Assembly: GCA_900155495.1 (NCBI GenBank)
Contig: FTLJ01000115.1
Span: forward strand, 1-64,000
Direction of reading: 5' to 3'
DNA: 64,000 bases
Source of the DNA: Porogramme epimiltina
Lineage: Eukaryota; Basidiomycota; Agaricomycetes; Polyporales; Polyporaceae
The translations under genes and the position numbers were made by a program. This document shows, one piece after another, positions 43,574-55,111 of the stretch (positions are counted from its first letter, which is position 1; every line of letters starts with the position of its first letter). The notes under the pieces were generated by a model, which worked only from the letters and a program-made list of their open reading frames with translations, was not told the origin of the DNA and did no database searches.

Positions 43574-46436
43574 ATGAGTGTCGCAAGCCCGTGAGCAGAA
43601 GGTTGCTACGTTTCGCGTTTCTTCATTGAAGTCCTGAACGCGCAATCGCAGGGGGCAGACTTCCGTCATTGCGGATGCCAATGGCACCTCGCCCACGCTG
43701 CCATCGTCGTCGGAGCTCCTCAGCACCCTTGAAGACAACCTTGATGTAGTGTCTTGGATCAACGACATCCTCGAAGTCTCGGAGGAACCCACCGACGCGG
43801 AGAGGTCTGCAGCGTTGACAGAGCTAGACCGCCGTGTCTCCCATCTCGTTGGTACACTGGAGATCGCTTCCGAGGATACTTCCGCCCAGGTGGACCGCCT
43901 AATCGAGGACATTTCCCGTGGTGCGTCCCGGCTCACCTACGACCTCCACTTCATGCGCGAGAGTGCGCTCTCGCTTCAAGGCATCCTCCATAATGTCGAG
44001 GCCAAGTCCAACCCTTCCATGGGTGCGGAGACAGACGCCGCATTGGAGAAGTTGCACTACCTGGATACCGTGAAGCGCAACATGGAGGCTACGCGGGAGG
44101 TGTTGCGGGAGGCGGAGAGCTGGAGCACTCTGGAAAGCGACGTCACGTCCCTACTCGGTGAGAAGAATTACGAGAAGGCCGCGGAACGGTTGTCGGAGGC
44201 GTCGAAAAGTATGGTCGTGTTCGAGAACACACCAGAGTATGAAAGCCGGCGTACCCTCATGGTCAGTCTTCAAAACCAGCTTGAGGCTTCCCTCAGTTCC
44301 GCTCTCGTCGCTGCGGTCAACTCTCAAGACGTTGTGGTGTGTCGAAACTACTTCTCTATCTTCACGAACATACAACGCGAGTCGGAGTTCCGCAATTACT
44401 ACTACGGCTCGCGTCGTGGTCCTTTGGTCGAAGAGTGGCAGCAAGCACACATTCGCGATTGTGACACAGTATCGCCCGTGGAGCCCTCCTCTCCCCTCTT
44501 CTCCGCATTCCTCCCAACCTTCTACGCCTCGTTCCTCGCTATCCTGCAAACGGAACGAACATCTATTCCCGCGATCTTCCCTGACCCGCGTCCATCCCTA
44601 TCCGCACTCATCACCTCGACCCTTTCGGCTCTGCAGCCATCCTTTTCTCAGCGACTGGAAGCTCTCTCCACTCATTATGGTCCATCGGCGCTCCCTCAGC
44701 TCATTGCTGCCTACCGTGCCACCGAGGAATTCGCCACTGCTACCGACAAGATAATGGAGAAGGTCAGCTATGCAGCACCCATCGCACCCGGCGATCAGCC
44801 GTCGGCGGGCCACCTCCGTCGAAGATCATCAAGTAGGATGTCGTTATCCATGTCTCGGCGGCACCGAGCGTCCATCAGTGGTACCGGTGTGCTAGCACCC
44901 CCCACGCTCGGCTGGGACCAAGAGCTTTTCGAACCCTTTGTCGACTTCCAAGTCGATTACGCAACACTGGAGACGAAGTTCGTGGAGGATGCGCTGAAAG
45001 CAGTGTTGGCCGCCGATTCCAGGACACGCATTGACCACGCACGCATCCTCCGGGAACGCGCGGTAGACGTTTTCGGGATTGCGGAGGAGGCTGTTACCCG
45101 GTGCAATGCATTCACACACGGCTACGGCGCTCTGGGGCTGGTGCAGTCCGTCGATCGTCTCTTCGCCGATTTCGTGGAAGCGTCGAAGTCCGAGATCAGC
45201 TCACGCCGAAGCGGCCAGGGTGCGCAGTCGCTCACGGCATCCTCCTCGGGCGAGGACCTCTCAGACCTTGACTATACCGCTGATGATTGGGCCGACATCC
45301 AAGCCCTGCTCCATTTCCTCGAGGCCGTTCGCACCCTCCTCGATCGCACGGTTATGTTCGAATCGAAGCTACGCGCCGGCCTCGTGCAGGTGTCAACATC
45401 GTTGCGGCAGGCGCGGAACGACCCAGCGGGCATCTTCATGTCGGGCGCGAACCGGGGCAAGCTCCAGCTGCTTATGCAATCTAACCTCAACTCCGCGGAG
45501 TTGCAAGAGCTGCTCAACAAGGTCGATCCGGAGCCGTCACAGGCTGGGTCCCGCAATGAGATGCTCCTAGCTCCCCCAGCTACGCCCGGTCGCGGCGCTC
45601 ACACGTTCGCCCTCCCACATCTGCCCCTCGCCCCACCGGCCCCGCTCCTCACAGGGACGCGCAGCGCGATCTCCGAGCTCGCCCGGACAAGCCAGCAGTC
45701 GCTCCAAGACACGATCCTCTCTCCCCTGTACAAATATCTGTCCTCGTACGCCGCCTCCTCTCTCTGGGCGGCACCGGGCGACCCCAAAACCAAGCGCAGC
45801 GCAGTGACGGCCGGCAGCGCGCTCAGCGAGGTGCAGGTCCCCACGTTCTCGCTCTCCCCGAGCGCGACGATGCAGCACGTCGCCGAGGGCCTCCTGAACC
45901 TCCCGCGCCTGTTCGAGGTGTACGCGGACGACGACGCGCTCGCGTTCTCGCTCGACACCCTCCCCTTCATCAGCGCCGAGCAGCTCCGCGCGCTCGCGGA
46001 GCCCCCGCCCCCGCCCGAGCCCCCCGCGCACGCGCGCCGCGCGCCCTCGCTCTCCATCAAGCCCTCCTCCGTCTCCGCCTCCGCGCCCGCCGCCCTGCCG
46101 TCGCCCGCCGCCCTCCCCACGCTGACGCCCGAGGCGGTGTCCGCGGCGTGGCTCGCGTCGCTAGGGCGCGCGCTCGTCGCGCGGCTCACGGGCGCGGTGC
46201 TCCCGCGCATCGCGCGGCTCACGCCCGCGGGCGCGGCGCAGCTCGCGAGCGACCTCGGCTACCTCGGGAACATCGTGCTCGCGCTCAACGTCGAGGCGCC
46301 CGAGCTGGAGCGCTGGCGCGAGCTTGCGGAGCTCGAGGACGCGGACGGGCGTGCTCGGCTGCGCGAGCCGCGCGAGCCTGGGGAGAAGGAGGACGTGGTG
46401 CTCGTCGCGGTGGCGAAGTTGCGCGGGTGGGTGTGA
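43574..46436 (+). CDS. COG7: conserved oligomeric Golgi complex subunit 7 (COG7)
   Basis: Subunit of the COG tethering complex for retrograde transport within the Golgi. Exons: 43574-43590 and 43652-46436; 933 residues. The 17-nt first exon (MSVASP) is needed because no ATG lies in frame before the conserved part. Family motifs at the N-terminus: SWINDILE, the coiled-coil helices, LDTVKRNMEATREVLREA with ESWSTLESDV, then FENTPEY and RNYYYGSRRGPL, all lining up with animal COG7. Low-complexity inserts occur at SGHLRRRSSSRMSLS and in an Ala/Pro-rich stretch around residues 795-850, which explains the length above the 770 residues of human COG7. The rest is helical throughout. The 3' end is markedly more GC-rich than the 5' half. 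A nearly intronless 2.8 kb frame stands out among the intron-dense neighbours. Confidence 0.94.
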
Positions 46437-46981
46437 GGGGATGGTGTTGTCCGGTGGTGGTGGGGTGCTTGGACTTGTCCGGGGAACGGAGGTGGACTAG
46501 GAAGTGCTCATTTGTCCCTCAAAACCGATGTCCTTTCTCTGAGTAAGAGCATATATTCAATAGGGTGAGAATGTCGACACAACGGGGCGGCAAAGTGGGA
46601 TTTTTCTCCGATGTCATTCAAGATTCTGTCGATATACACCATAAAAATACCGGCCTACGGGCATGCAACTCCGCTCCTTACGACTCCGTGGCCGGAAGAA
46701 GCTGAGCATGTCACTCGTATCCGGGGCTAAGGAGCCGTTCCGTCCCCATGGGAAGCTAAGGGCTGAGCTTCATTGACGGCTGGAGGCCACCAAATCCCCG
46801 CTCAAGATCCATCGAGCGGCATTCTCCCGCGCACACGCCGGCGGATGGGATTTAAAAAATCTTTATGGAGGAGCATCGCGGCTAATGTACAAAGGCGTTT
46901 ACATGTCTACCCGGGCGAGAGCGTCCCATGCGTGCGGCACCTCCGATACAGACGTCAGAGCTAACGGCCGTCCGCGCTCGC
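46437..46981. other. convergent 3' flanks of COG7 and quinone reductase
   Basis: No gene seen; contains the 3' UTRs of two converging genes. Confidence 0.45.
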
Positions 46982-48016
46982 TCAGAACTTGACCTTGCTG
47001 ACGGTGTCCCAGAAATGCTTGCCCTGGATCTCGGCGACCTCGAGCTCGAGCGCGGAGGGCTGACGAGAGCCGTCGGGGCCAGCGAAGGTGCCCGCACCCC
47101 AGGGGGAGCCTGTGAGGGGGTTGCGTCAGTAATGATATTTAGGGTGGGACAAGACGGCGGAATAGTCCAGGCCGCAGCCGCGCGCGCGATGCAGATAGGC
47201 CCCTCGGAGGGGCCCAACTGCGATCGCGATCGCAGGCTCTCGGGCGGAACGCACGGAACGGGGATAGAATGGAGGGCGCGAATAGACATAGACTCACCGC
47301 CGCGGACCTCGGTGAGGTTCGTGAGCTGGGCAAAGGCCTTGCCGTAGCCGAGGGGGACGAAGATGATGCCGTGGTGGGCGAAGGTGGACATGGTCGCGAG
47401 CACGGTGGACTCCTGGCCGCCGCCGGGGGACGCGGTGGAGACGAAGACGGACGCGTACTTGCCCATGAGCGCGCCGGACGCCCAGAGCTGGCCGGTCGCG
47501 TCCCAGAAGGCCTTCCACTGGCCGGGGAAGTTGCCGTAGCGGGTGGGGACGCCGAAGAGGAACGCGTCGAAGTTGGCGAGGTCGGCGGGCGCGAGGACGG
47601 GGTAGGCGGGCTTGGCCGGGGCGTGCATCTTGGCGAGGATCTCCTCCGAGAGCGTCTCGGCGATCCTGGAGGGAAGTGCACGTGCGTGAGCGAGCGCGGA
47701 CGAGCAGCACATGTGTGTAGACGTACTGGTAGATGGTAGCAGAGCCGCCAGAGGACTCGATGCCCTTCTTCACGCCCTCGGCCACTACGCGGGAGGGTTA
47801 GCCACAGCGCGCGACGGCAAGCGGGAGATAGGACGTACTCTTGGCGATGTGGCCGTACATGGAGTAGATGACAATGGCGACCTTGGGGGAGGACATGGCT
47901 GGAGCAGGTGCGGGGGTGGTAGTGGGGGCAGTGGGGGTAGGAGTGGGGGCGGATTTCTTGGGGGCGGATTCCTCGTCTGAGTGGTTGTTCTTAAGGCGAC
48001 GACCAGGGAAGCACAT
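46982..48016 (-). CDS. NAD(P)H:quinone oxidoreductase, WrbA/Pst2/Ycp4 flavodoxin-like family
   Basis: FMN-binding two-electron quinone reductase, protective against quinone redox cycling. Exons: 48016-47839, 47784-47727, 47665-47298, 47109-46982; 243 residues. A Pro/Thr-rich leader of about 42 residues (starting MCFPGRRLK) precedes the flavodoxin core, which begins [19 protein letters not shown], the FMN phosphate-binding strand-loop-helix. Further family motifs: [51 protein letters not shown], and [19 protein letters not shown]. The core ends [11 protein letters not shown], as in yeast relatives. Cys2 of the leader could be lipidated, which would suit the membrane-domain (eisosome) location of yeast Pst2/Rfs1/Ycp4; that is inference. 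A start at the internal Met (MSSPKV) would give a plain family-length protein. Intron 3 is 188 bp, longer than the rest. In white-rot fungi such enzymes handle lignin-derived quinones. Confidence 0.94.
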
Positions 48017-48062
48017 TCACGCTAAGCGAGGATGGAGAGCACGGGGTATGATCACCTCGGGC

Positions 48063-48068
48063 TTTATA
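48063..48068 (-). promoter_or_regulatory. TATA box of quinone reductase gene
   Basis: TATAAA on the minus strand, 47-52 bp before the ATG at 48016. Confidence 0.45.
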
Positions 48069-50113
48069 CATCGATTCAGCGCCTAGAGGAGCTGGCCGTC
48101 GTGAGACGTTCCACCCTCGATTGGGCTGGCCGTGCTCCTTCGGATTCCTTGCATGTCGGGTGCGTCTCGCTCGCGCCTTCTCGCCCTATCCCCGCCGCCC
48201 CCTGGTGCGCGCCGGACTAGCCACGGATGGCAACCGGCGAGCCATGCACGCAGGGGTGCGTGGGGGGCGCAGCGGGCCACGGTTGGGGTAAACGGTCAGC
48301 ATGGGCTGCGGCTGGGGGGGCGGAGGGGGCGACGGCGCGCGACGGACGATGACGATGATGGCTGCCCCGTGCGCGATCTGTGGCGGTGACCGCCCGTACG
48401 CGCGACTGCCATTCCGGGCACAACTCTCCCGCCCGCCGCGCTCCTGTGGCGGGCGGCGCGCCATATCAGGGCGTGCGGGGTGCGCACAACACGGCCGCCC
48501 GCTCCATTTGGCATCTTGGCCGGCGCGGGGGATCGCAGGGCGGCGGCGGGCCCGCGCCCATTTCCGTGCATTTCGCTCGAATACAGGCTCTGCGCTCTCA
48601 CGGCGCCTCGGAAGGCGATTTTCAATTTCGCGATTGACGTCCCGGTGCCTGTCCAGGAAGGTCCTCTCCACGTGCGCGGCCTAAATATGGTCCCCCGGTC
48701 TCGTCGTCACAGTCGCCGCACGGCCCCGAACCTCGATCCCCGTCCCAACCTCGTCCCTCGTCCACCACGCCCACACCACGCTGATTCAGCACAGGTGTCA
48801 TTCACATTGGATAACGCTTACCTCCTCACTGCAACCATTTATTCAGCTTCGGGTCTGTTGGCTCACCACATCTTCGAGCCCGACCGTCTTCTTCAGCAGT
48901 GTGCAGCTCGATCACCCCCGGTGTCATTTCGGATGGTCAACAACGTCGTAAGTGCCTCTCGCCTCGGTTAGGACACCATTTCTGATTTGCCGCACAGACG
49001 TCCGAGTCGCATGGACACGTCAAGGCATCGATTTCATGGCACAGCTGTATGTCTTCATGCGTGCATGTCCGATAATCATTCCGTAAACCCGCCATGCGGC
49101 CTCCAACGGCGTTCGTGTCTGCTGCAACCCCCTTTTTGGCTTGGAACCTGCATCCAATTTAGATGATGTAGTTTCTCCGGCGATGGCCACCGAAACTCGT
49201 GGGCGTAGACAACAAGCAAATAGACTTGAGATGATAGCGATAGTCATGTGCCACCCAGGACGCCGGGCCATACCGAGGCCTGTCCAGCTCAGTGGAACTC
49301 AGGCCCACGGAACTTACCAGGGCGGGATGACGGCCTCGGGGATGTTTCCGTCACAGGGCTTACCTCTTAAGATGACGGAGTACGACTGAATAAAGATGAC
49401 TGCACATACCCGCGTAAGCCTTCCTTCAACACCCAAAGCCCAATATTCGATCACTAACAACCTTTTCTGTGCAATTTCGCTAGACCTCTGAGCACTCTCA
49501 TCAGCGCCCGAGCCAACAGCGGGCGTCCCTCATCGCCGAAACGCGGACACCGTAACGCGTCGTCTTACTATCTGAAATTCCTTATGATCCACAATCACGC
49601 GGTTGTACCACTGGCGCATCCGATCTACTGGTTTATTTCCAAGCCCAAGGACGCCACGTTTACAGCTCGACGTCAGAGGTCAACGCTGGTTTACTGCCCG
49701 TCATTCGAGAGCAAAATGTTCGAAGTTCATAGACATAAACATGCATGGCCGTGTTTTCTTCACCTATTGGGCCCGCCCGTGCATGGTGAGCGAGACCACA
49801 ACTTGATAGCCGTTCCGTCCATCAATAACGAGATACACAACTATCCCCAAATGTCCACTCGTGCAACCTAGGCCGGAACCCCCGTCAGTCAACGACCGTC
49901 TCGCCCATGGCCCTTGCCCGTTAGTATCAATCCGTTGGCTTGGTTTGGCCTTTCGCATCTAATAGGGTAGTGGACCCGACTCTCTCCATGATGGGGGTTG
50001 CGCTCCAGGAGCCTGTGCGGCTCCGAACCTTCTCTCCTTCCTCCCCTCTTTCTCCACCCCTCATCCCGTCCACCTTGCCGTATATGCCCTACCTCCGCGC
50101 TCCTTGATTTGAT
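48069..50113. other. 2 kb intergenic stretch between divergent genes
   Basis: No supportable gene. 48200-48700 is GC-rich with overlapping motif-free frames; the rest has balanced composition. Just before 50114 there is a CT-rich core promoter. Confidence 0.45.
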
Positions 50114-51833
50114 ATGTTATCTTATTGGGCTTGGCCGATTATTATACTATGTCTTTACCTTTCTTCCCCCACCAAGGCAGATGTCGAGACTGCGGATGAC
50201 GTTGACGCAGGAATGCTCTACTCTGGACTATGGGTCCCCGACGGGGACCCGAATACGTTCGGGCACCACGACACATGGACGAATCAGAGTGGGGCTGCAG
50301 TCCGATTTAACTTCATAGGTGCGTATTTAGTGTTTCCCTCACCCACCGCCACTCACATTGTCATCGTGACTTCCTTCCCCACCTCCTGATCATCTTTGTT
50401 GTACATGTAGGCACTCAGATCAAAGTATTCGCCACGCGCCGCCCCGAAGGGACCTACCTCACCAACGTCTCGTTCTCCATCGACGACGGTCCGCCCGGCT
50501 TTTGGACCTCCACCGATTTCGTGCCCGCCATCTCGTACCAGAACCTGGTGTACACCTCCCCGGCCCTCAGCCCGACGCAGCACCGCATCACGATCACGAA
50601 CCATGGTCAGATTTTCTGGTTGGACTTCGTGCAATTCACCACCGCGGAGTCGACCCCCTCTGACAACAGCGGCACGACGGGGAGTGGGAACACGGGTGCG
50701 AGTGAGGGGACAACGACGACCCAGCAGCAGCGGATCACCACATCCAACTCGCCGCTCCAATCATCGTCCTCGAAGGCGCCCAATACCTCTACTGACAAGA
50801 CATCGAGTGCAGCCCCTGCTGTTCAGAGCTCACTCCCAGCCTCTCCAACTCATACCACTTCTTCTACTTCGTCTTCGACCACGCTGGTCTTGCCGGAGTC
50901 GAGTGCTCCTAGCATCACCTCCGAGATTATATCCCACTCTTCCACCCTCCCCACCACCCAATCATCCGGAGGTCAAGCAGTCCAAACCGGAGCAGCAGCA
51001 GGGGCGTCCGGCTCAGGCAATTCTTCAAGTTCGTCTTCACAGACTCCAGCGATTGTTGCCATTGCCGTCGCGGCGGGCATAGTCGTATGTGCGTTCCTTC
51101 TGTTTGCTTTCTGGTGGTTCCGCGTCCGTCGCAAACCGGAGGCACCAATGCACATCGACGACCCGCTGCACGAAAAGCCCCTCTGTGCGCTATCCCGTTC
51201 CTTCAGCTTTGTGACCCATGCTTACGTGCATCCACAGCCCGTCCAAGTCGGTCTCTCTCTCGCTTCTCCCTAGATACCCCACCCGGATCGCGCACGTACC
51301 TCTCCCATCCAGACGCCACATCCCTCTCTTTCGCGCATCTCCAAGAAGCGTCCTCCCGCGACCACCTCGCTGCGAGCAGCGCCTACAGCCACAGCACAGC
51401 CGGCCTCACCCCGCTCACGCCCACTACGTTCCCCGACCCCGACCCGGTCCCTCTCACTACCCCCACGCCCGAACCTTACACTCAGCGTGGCCCGAGCTCC
51501 GATTCTGAGCGACAACTTGCGAAGCTCCGCGCGGATGCATCCTCGGCGCGCGCCGCGGGCACCCGCGGGCACATGCCCGGCGTACCCGCGCAACCCCTGC
51601 CCTACCCCGCCTCCGCCCCATCCACGGACGCCTCAAGCCCAACGACCTGGTCCGCGTCTTCGCGCCCGGAGAGCGGCAGCATTGCGGATGCACGGGCGCC
51701 CCGCGCGCCCGTCGAGGAGCGCGACGGCGGGGTACGCCTCGCGGGCGGGCCGCTGTTCGAGGATGGAGATGCGGGTCCGGAGGTGGAGCTTTTGCCGCCG
51801 TCGTACGCGCAGCTGCACCCGGGATCGCGCTGA
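50114..51833 (+). CDS. secreted-domain single-pass membrane protein (surface protein 3)
   Basis: Exons: 50114-50318, 50411-51184, 51274-51833; 512 residues. A signal peptide (MLSYWAWPIIILCLYLSS) is followed by a compact beta-rich N-terminal domain (about 25-175): TADDVDAGMLYSGLW, HDTWTNQSGAAVRFNFIGTQ, YLTNVSFSIDDGPPGFW, ending ITNHGQIFWLDFVQF. This layout (a strand with SGxW, a carbohydrate-binding-like sandwich, and a W-LD-F-F end) recurs in Agaricomycete surface proteins. A Ser/Thr-rich stalk of about 105 residues leads to one membrane helix near residues 282-305 (AIVAIAVAAGIVVCAFLLFA) followed by RVRRK. The tail is hydrophilic, with LYTPPGSRTYLSHPDA at the exon joint and a C-terminal LLPPSYAQLHPG Pro-Tyr motif. 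Ligand and function are unknown. Confidence 0.9.
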
Positions 51834-52160
51834 CGTGCGTCTGGCGGGTGTGCGTTTTCTGCTTCGTGATTTTCTGTGGTCTTTCCCTTGACCGGGGGGC
51901 TGCTACTAGTTTTGATCAGGACTCGATACGTCCGTTCGCATTCGTTTGGTACGTAATGTGCATACTCTGGGAGCTCCAAGCGTTCGGTCGGATTGTACTT
52001 GATCGAGGTACAGATTTATTCCGGTAGCCTGAGCACATGTGCTTTTTTCAAAACTACTTGGTGGTCGTTTAAATACGAAATAGTTAGTCACTGATAATCA
52101 CTATCCAAGTCTTTCGGAGCCAACTGCCTACTTAGGTTTCAAGCTGGGCTTTAGCTTTCG
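51834..52160. other. 3' flank of surface protein 3, tRNA-His upstream region
   Basis: No gene seen. Confidence 0.4.
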
Positions 52161-52245
52161 GTCCTTGTCGATTAGTGGTTAGATCATCACGTTGTGGTAC
52201 ATCTGCAAGTCCGTGAAGACGGAGGCTCGAATCCTCCCTGGGACA
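52161..52245 (+). tRNA. tRNA-His (anticodon GUG), with 13-nt intron
   Basis: D arm GAT...ATC with TTAGTGGTTAG loop; anticodon stem TCACG/CGTGA; loop TTGTGG then 13 extra bases then C, so the intron lies after position 37. T arm is GGAGG-CTCGAAT-CCTCC. Positions 34-36 read GUG. A G at 52160 sits where the extra 5' G(-1) of tRNA-His belongs, although eukaryotes add it after transcription. The acceptor stem pairs less well than usual: T5 with G68 and T6 facing T67. A T6 terminator follows, so I think the gene is active. Confidence 0.88.
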
Positions 52246-52248
52246 TTA

Positions 52249-52254
52249 TTTTTT
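52249..52254 (+). terminator. Pol III terminator of tRNA-His
   Basis: Run of six T starting 4 nt after the tRNA 3' end. Confidence 0.65.
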
Positions 52255-52733
52255 CTCTGGCTTTTATGTGGGCGCTCATCACACCCGCCAAAGAAGACGC
52301 GTGGCCGAGCATCAGGGCGGCTCATCACCATCACGACATCCCGGCGGCGATGTTGACCTCTCTAACCTCATGATCATGACTTAGACCGTTCAAGAGGGTT
52401 TTAGCGTCCTGCAAGAGGGATTCAAGAATGAGGTATAGCACGCCCTCTATAGACTCTCATGTGCAGCTAATTGTGAACTGACAACGCGAAGTAACTCAGG
52501 CTCCCTATTGGCAGAGCACTTATCGCTCGACCATTCTTCGTTCACGCCTTCCCGATTGGCATGAATGTTCCCGTAGATGGTCCTCAAGAAGCACCATTGT
52601 GCTCACGCTGACACAATCTCGTCAAAGCCAAGCGCTATCCGGCGATACGCGGCTTTGAAATCTGCAAGGGTCCGCGCTCGCTGGACGTGCTTCTAAAGCG
52701 GCGCCCTGGGGCTCCACGCGCCGCCGGCGGGCA
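52255..52733. other. upstream region of AAAP transporter
   Basis: No gene seen. CTTATC at 52519-52524 is a possible GATA-factor site about 320 bp before the ATG. Confidence 0.35.
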
Positions 52734-52739
52734 TATATA
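52734..52739 (+). promoter_or_regulatory. TATA box of AAAP transporter gene
   Basis: TATATA, 105-110 bp before the ATG at 52844. It lies only 15-20 bp before the in-frame ATG at 52754, which argues against that earlier start. Confidence 0.45.
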
Positions 52740-52843
52740 CACCATGGTGCGGGATGGCTCGCGATTACCGAGCGTCCCCGGCTCGTTCAAGGCTGTGGTC
52801 ACCGGAGCTGGCTATACGCAACGGTTTCGAGCTTCCGTCCACG

Positions 52844-54780
52844 ATGTCGAAATCCGATGTTAAGACGGTTGCAGAGGTGTACACTACCGGAGGCACCGAC
52901 GTATCGAATTCGCACGAAAAGGTGGTAGATGTCTTCGGGGACGAAGAAGAGCACGAAATCAAGTACAAGACTCTCAGCTGGCAGGTGAGTATCTCCGTGT
53001 CCCGAGCGAGCACTTCTTCCTGAAATGAAGTATTCTTTATAGCTCGTTAGTGCACTCATGATAGCGGAAATCGTGAGCAATGGGCTGCTTACGCTCCCGA
53101 ATGCCATGGCCGTAGTGGGTGAGTCTTTCCTAGATCGATGGTAGCTGTCTCGTCTCATCCTAACGTGGGCCATCCTTAGGGATCGTGCCGTCGCTCATCT
53201 TGACGATTTTTCTTGGAGTCTTTGCCCTCTTCACCGCAAAGTTACTAGTAGACTTCAAGCTCAATCATCCCGAGGTACACAATATGGGTGAGTGTTGCAT
53301 TTCCTACCCATTTATAGCACTCCCTGACTGGGGAGCGAGCAGGAGACGCTGGGTACATCATGTTTGGACCAGTGGGTCGGGAGATATTCTCAGCAGGATC
53401 CGTCATCTTTGCTGTGTTCGCCGTGGTGAGCATACTCTGTTCATATACGCACCGACAGGCTGACCGACCTTTGGGGTAATTTAAAGGGCGCTTTGATATT
53501 GTCCGGCCAACAGACATTAACTGTGCTGTCAAACAACGGCTTATGCGCGACAGTGTTACTCGTCATCTTCGCTGCAGCGACATTCCTCCTTTCTCTCCCT
53601 CGGACGCTGGGGCGGCTTAGTTGGCTTGGAGCTTTCAGCGCCATATTCATCGCTCTTTGTGGCCTTCTTGCGATGATAGGAGCCGGTGCCAACCCGATCC
53701 CTGGGAGGATCGTGGTCGCAACCGTTCCAACAAACTTTTACCAAGCTTTCCTTGCGATCACTGGGCCGGTATGTTCTCCTTTCGTTTCAGCATGCATATG
53801 GTCTGACTATGTATCCCATGATAGGTGTTTGCGTATGCAGGTACGGTTTATGATTGATATTATCAGAGCCTTCACTGATCCCAGGTCCTAGGACATTTCG
53901 TGTGTGCAATCATTCTATTCCCTCGTTCTCATCAAGGCGCCTCGTTTATACCCATTCGGCATCAGGTTCTTCATACTCATCTCTGAAATGCGCCGCCCAG
54001 AAGATGCAATGAAGGTAAGCCACTACAATCAGTATATGGCCCCTAATCTGACGACACCCGGTCATAGGCAGCATGGGTCCTTCAAAGCTTCTCGACCACA
54101 TTTTATGCTGTCTTCAGCGTGGTAGTGTATGTCTACATAGGCAGCACGGTCCAGTCTCCGGCGCTCTTTTCCCTTCCACCTGTATGGGCGAAGATCAGCT
54201 TCGCCGTTGGCATGGTCAACTTCCTCATGTGCGTTCACTTCAAGCCTCCCCTTTATGCAGTGGCGCTTAGAGCACCCTTCAGCACGGGTTCTCTATACGC
54301 ACACACAGCCGCGAAGCTCGTTTTCATCCGTCTCTTCCGGCACACGCGACATGTGCACACTCATACCGTGCTCGGTTGGGGGACGTGGATTGCCCTTTGC
54401 TTCGCGGCCACTGCCGGCGCATTTGTGCTTGCGAGCGCCGTGCCAATATTTTCGTACCTTACGGGCATCACGGCGTCCCTCTTCGCATCGTGGTATACGT
54501 ATGGTGTTGCGGGATTCTTCTGGCTGTTCGATACGTACCGCCTGAAGGGTGGGTACGCAGCATGGAGGAGGCGCCTGTTTGGGACAACGCTTGCGTTCCT
54601 GACGGTGCTTGCGGGGGCATTTATGTGCGTCGCTGGGACGTACGTCTCCGCTAAGGTGAGTTTGGGGTCGTTCTACGACAACATCAATGACTCGAATTTT
54701 GCTGACCACATGCAAACGTTCTTCAGCTGATCGCGGACGCATATCGCGAAGGACTAGTGGGGAAGCCGTTCACGTGTTGA
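52844..54780 (+). CDS. neutral amino-acid transporter, AAAP family (Mtr-like)
   Basis: Proton-driven uptake of neutral/aromatic amino acids, as for Neurospora mtr. Exons: 52844-52984, 53043-53118, 53180-53287, 53343-53425, 53487-53768, 53825-53840, 53892-53901, 53966-54014, 54068-54228, 54283-54655, 54727-54780; 450 residues. After a cytosolic acidic leader comes TM1 with the family motif LSWQLVSALMIAEIVSNGLL and TLPNAMAVVG, then HPEVHNMGDAGYIMFG, SNNGLCATV, and AYAGHFVFFILISEMRRP, followed by DAMKAAWVLQSFSTTFY. The latter segment is assembled from a 16-nt and a 10-nt microexon plus a 49-nt exon. Eleven membrane helices fit. The protein ends LIADAYREGLVGKPFTC in the last exon. The start is chosen downstream of the TATA box; an in-frame ATG at 52754 would add 30 residues. 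Confidence 0.92.
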
Positions 54781-55042
54781 GCCCTCAAGACCAATCGGTT
54801 GGCTTCCACGCAGCCGCAGTTGCCCACTAAATGTAGACATGCACCTGTCACAGAGAGCTCATTCTAGAATTCGTGTCATCTCAGACCCTTCCACTACACA
54901 CGCTTGACATGCCAAGGCTTTAGAGAGAATATCGCGAGCCACTCGGTGCTAGTCTCCACTGAGTCACGTTGACTCCCCCTGCCTACGTTCGGCAGGGTGT
55001 ATTCCCTCGCATGCCGAAGGATATCCTTCCAAGCAAGGGTGG
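54781..55042. other. spacer between transporter and methyltransferase
   Basis: No gene seen; includes an imperfect palindrome-like AAGGATATCCTT at about 55017-55028. Confidence 0.35.
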
Positions 55043-55049
55043 TATAAAT
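55043..55049 (+). promoter_or_regulatory. TATA box of methyltransferase gene
   Basis: TATAAAT, 63-69 bp before the ATG at 55112. Confidence 0.5.
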
Positions 55050-55111
55050 GGTAGGGGAGTACGCATCTTAGACCAGCTCTCCCTCTAACGGGAACCTTGT
55101 CTGCTCAAACC

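Noticed and set aside
52754..52843. 30-residue N-terminal extension of the AAAP transporter
   Set aside because: The ATG lies only 15 bp after the TATA box, so it should precede the transcription start.
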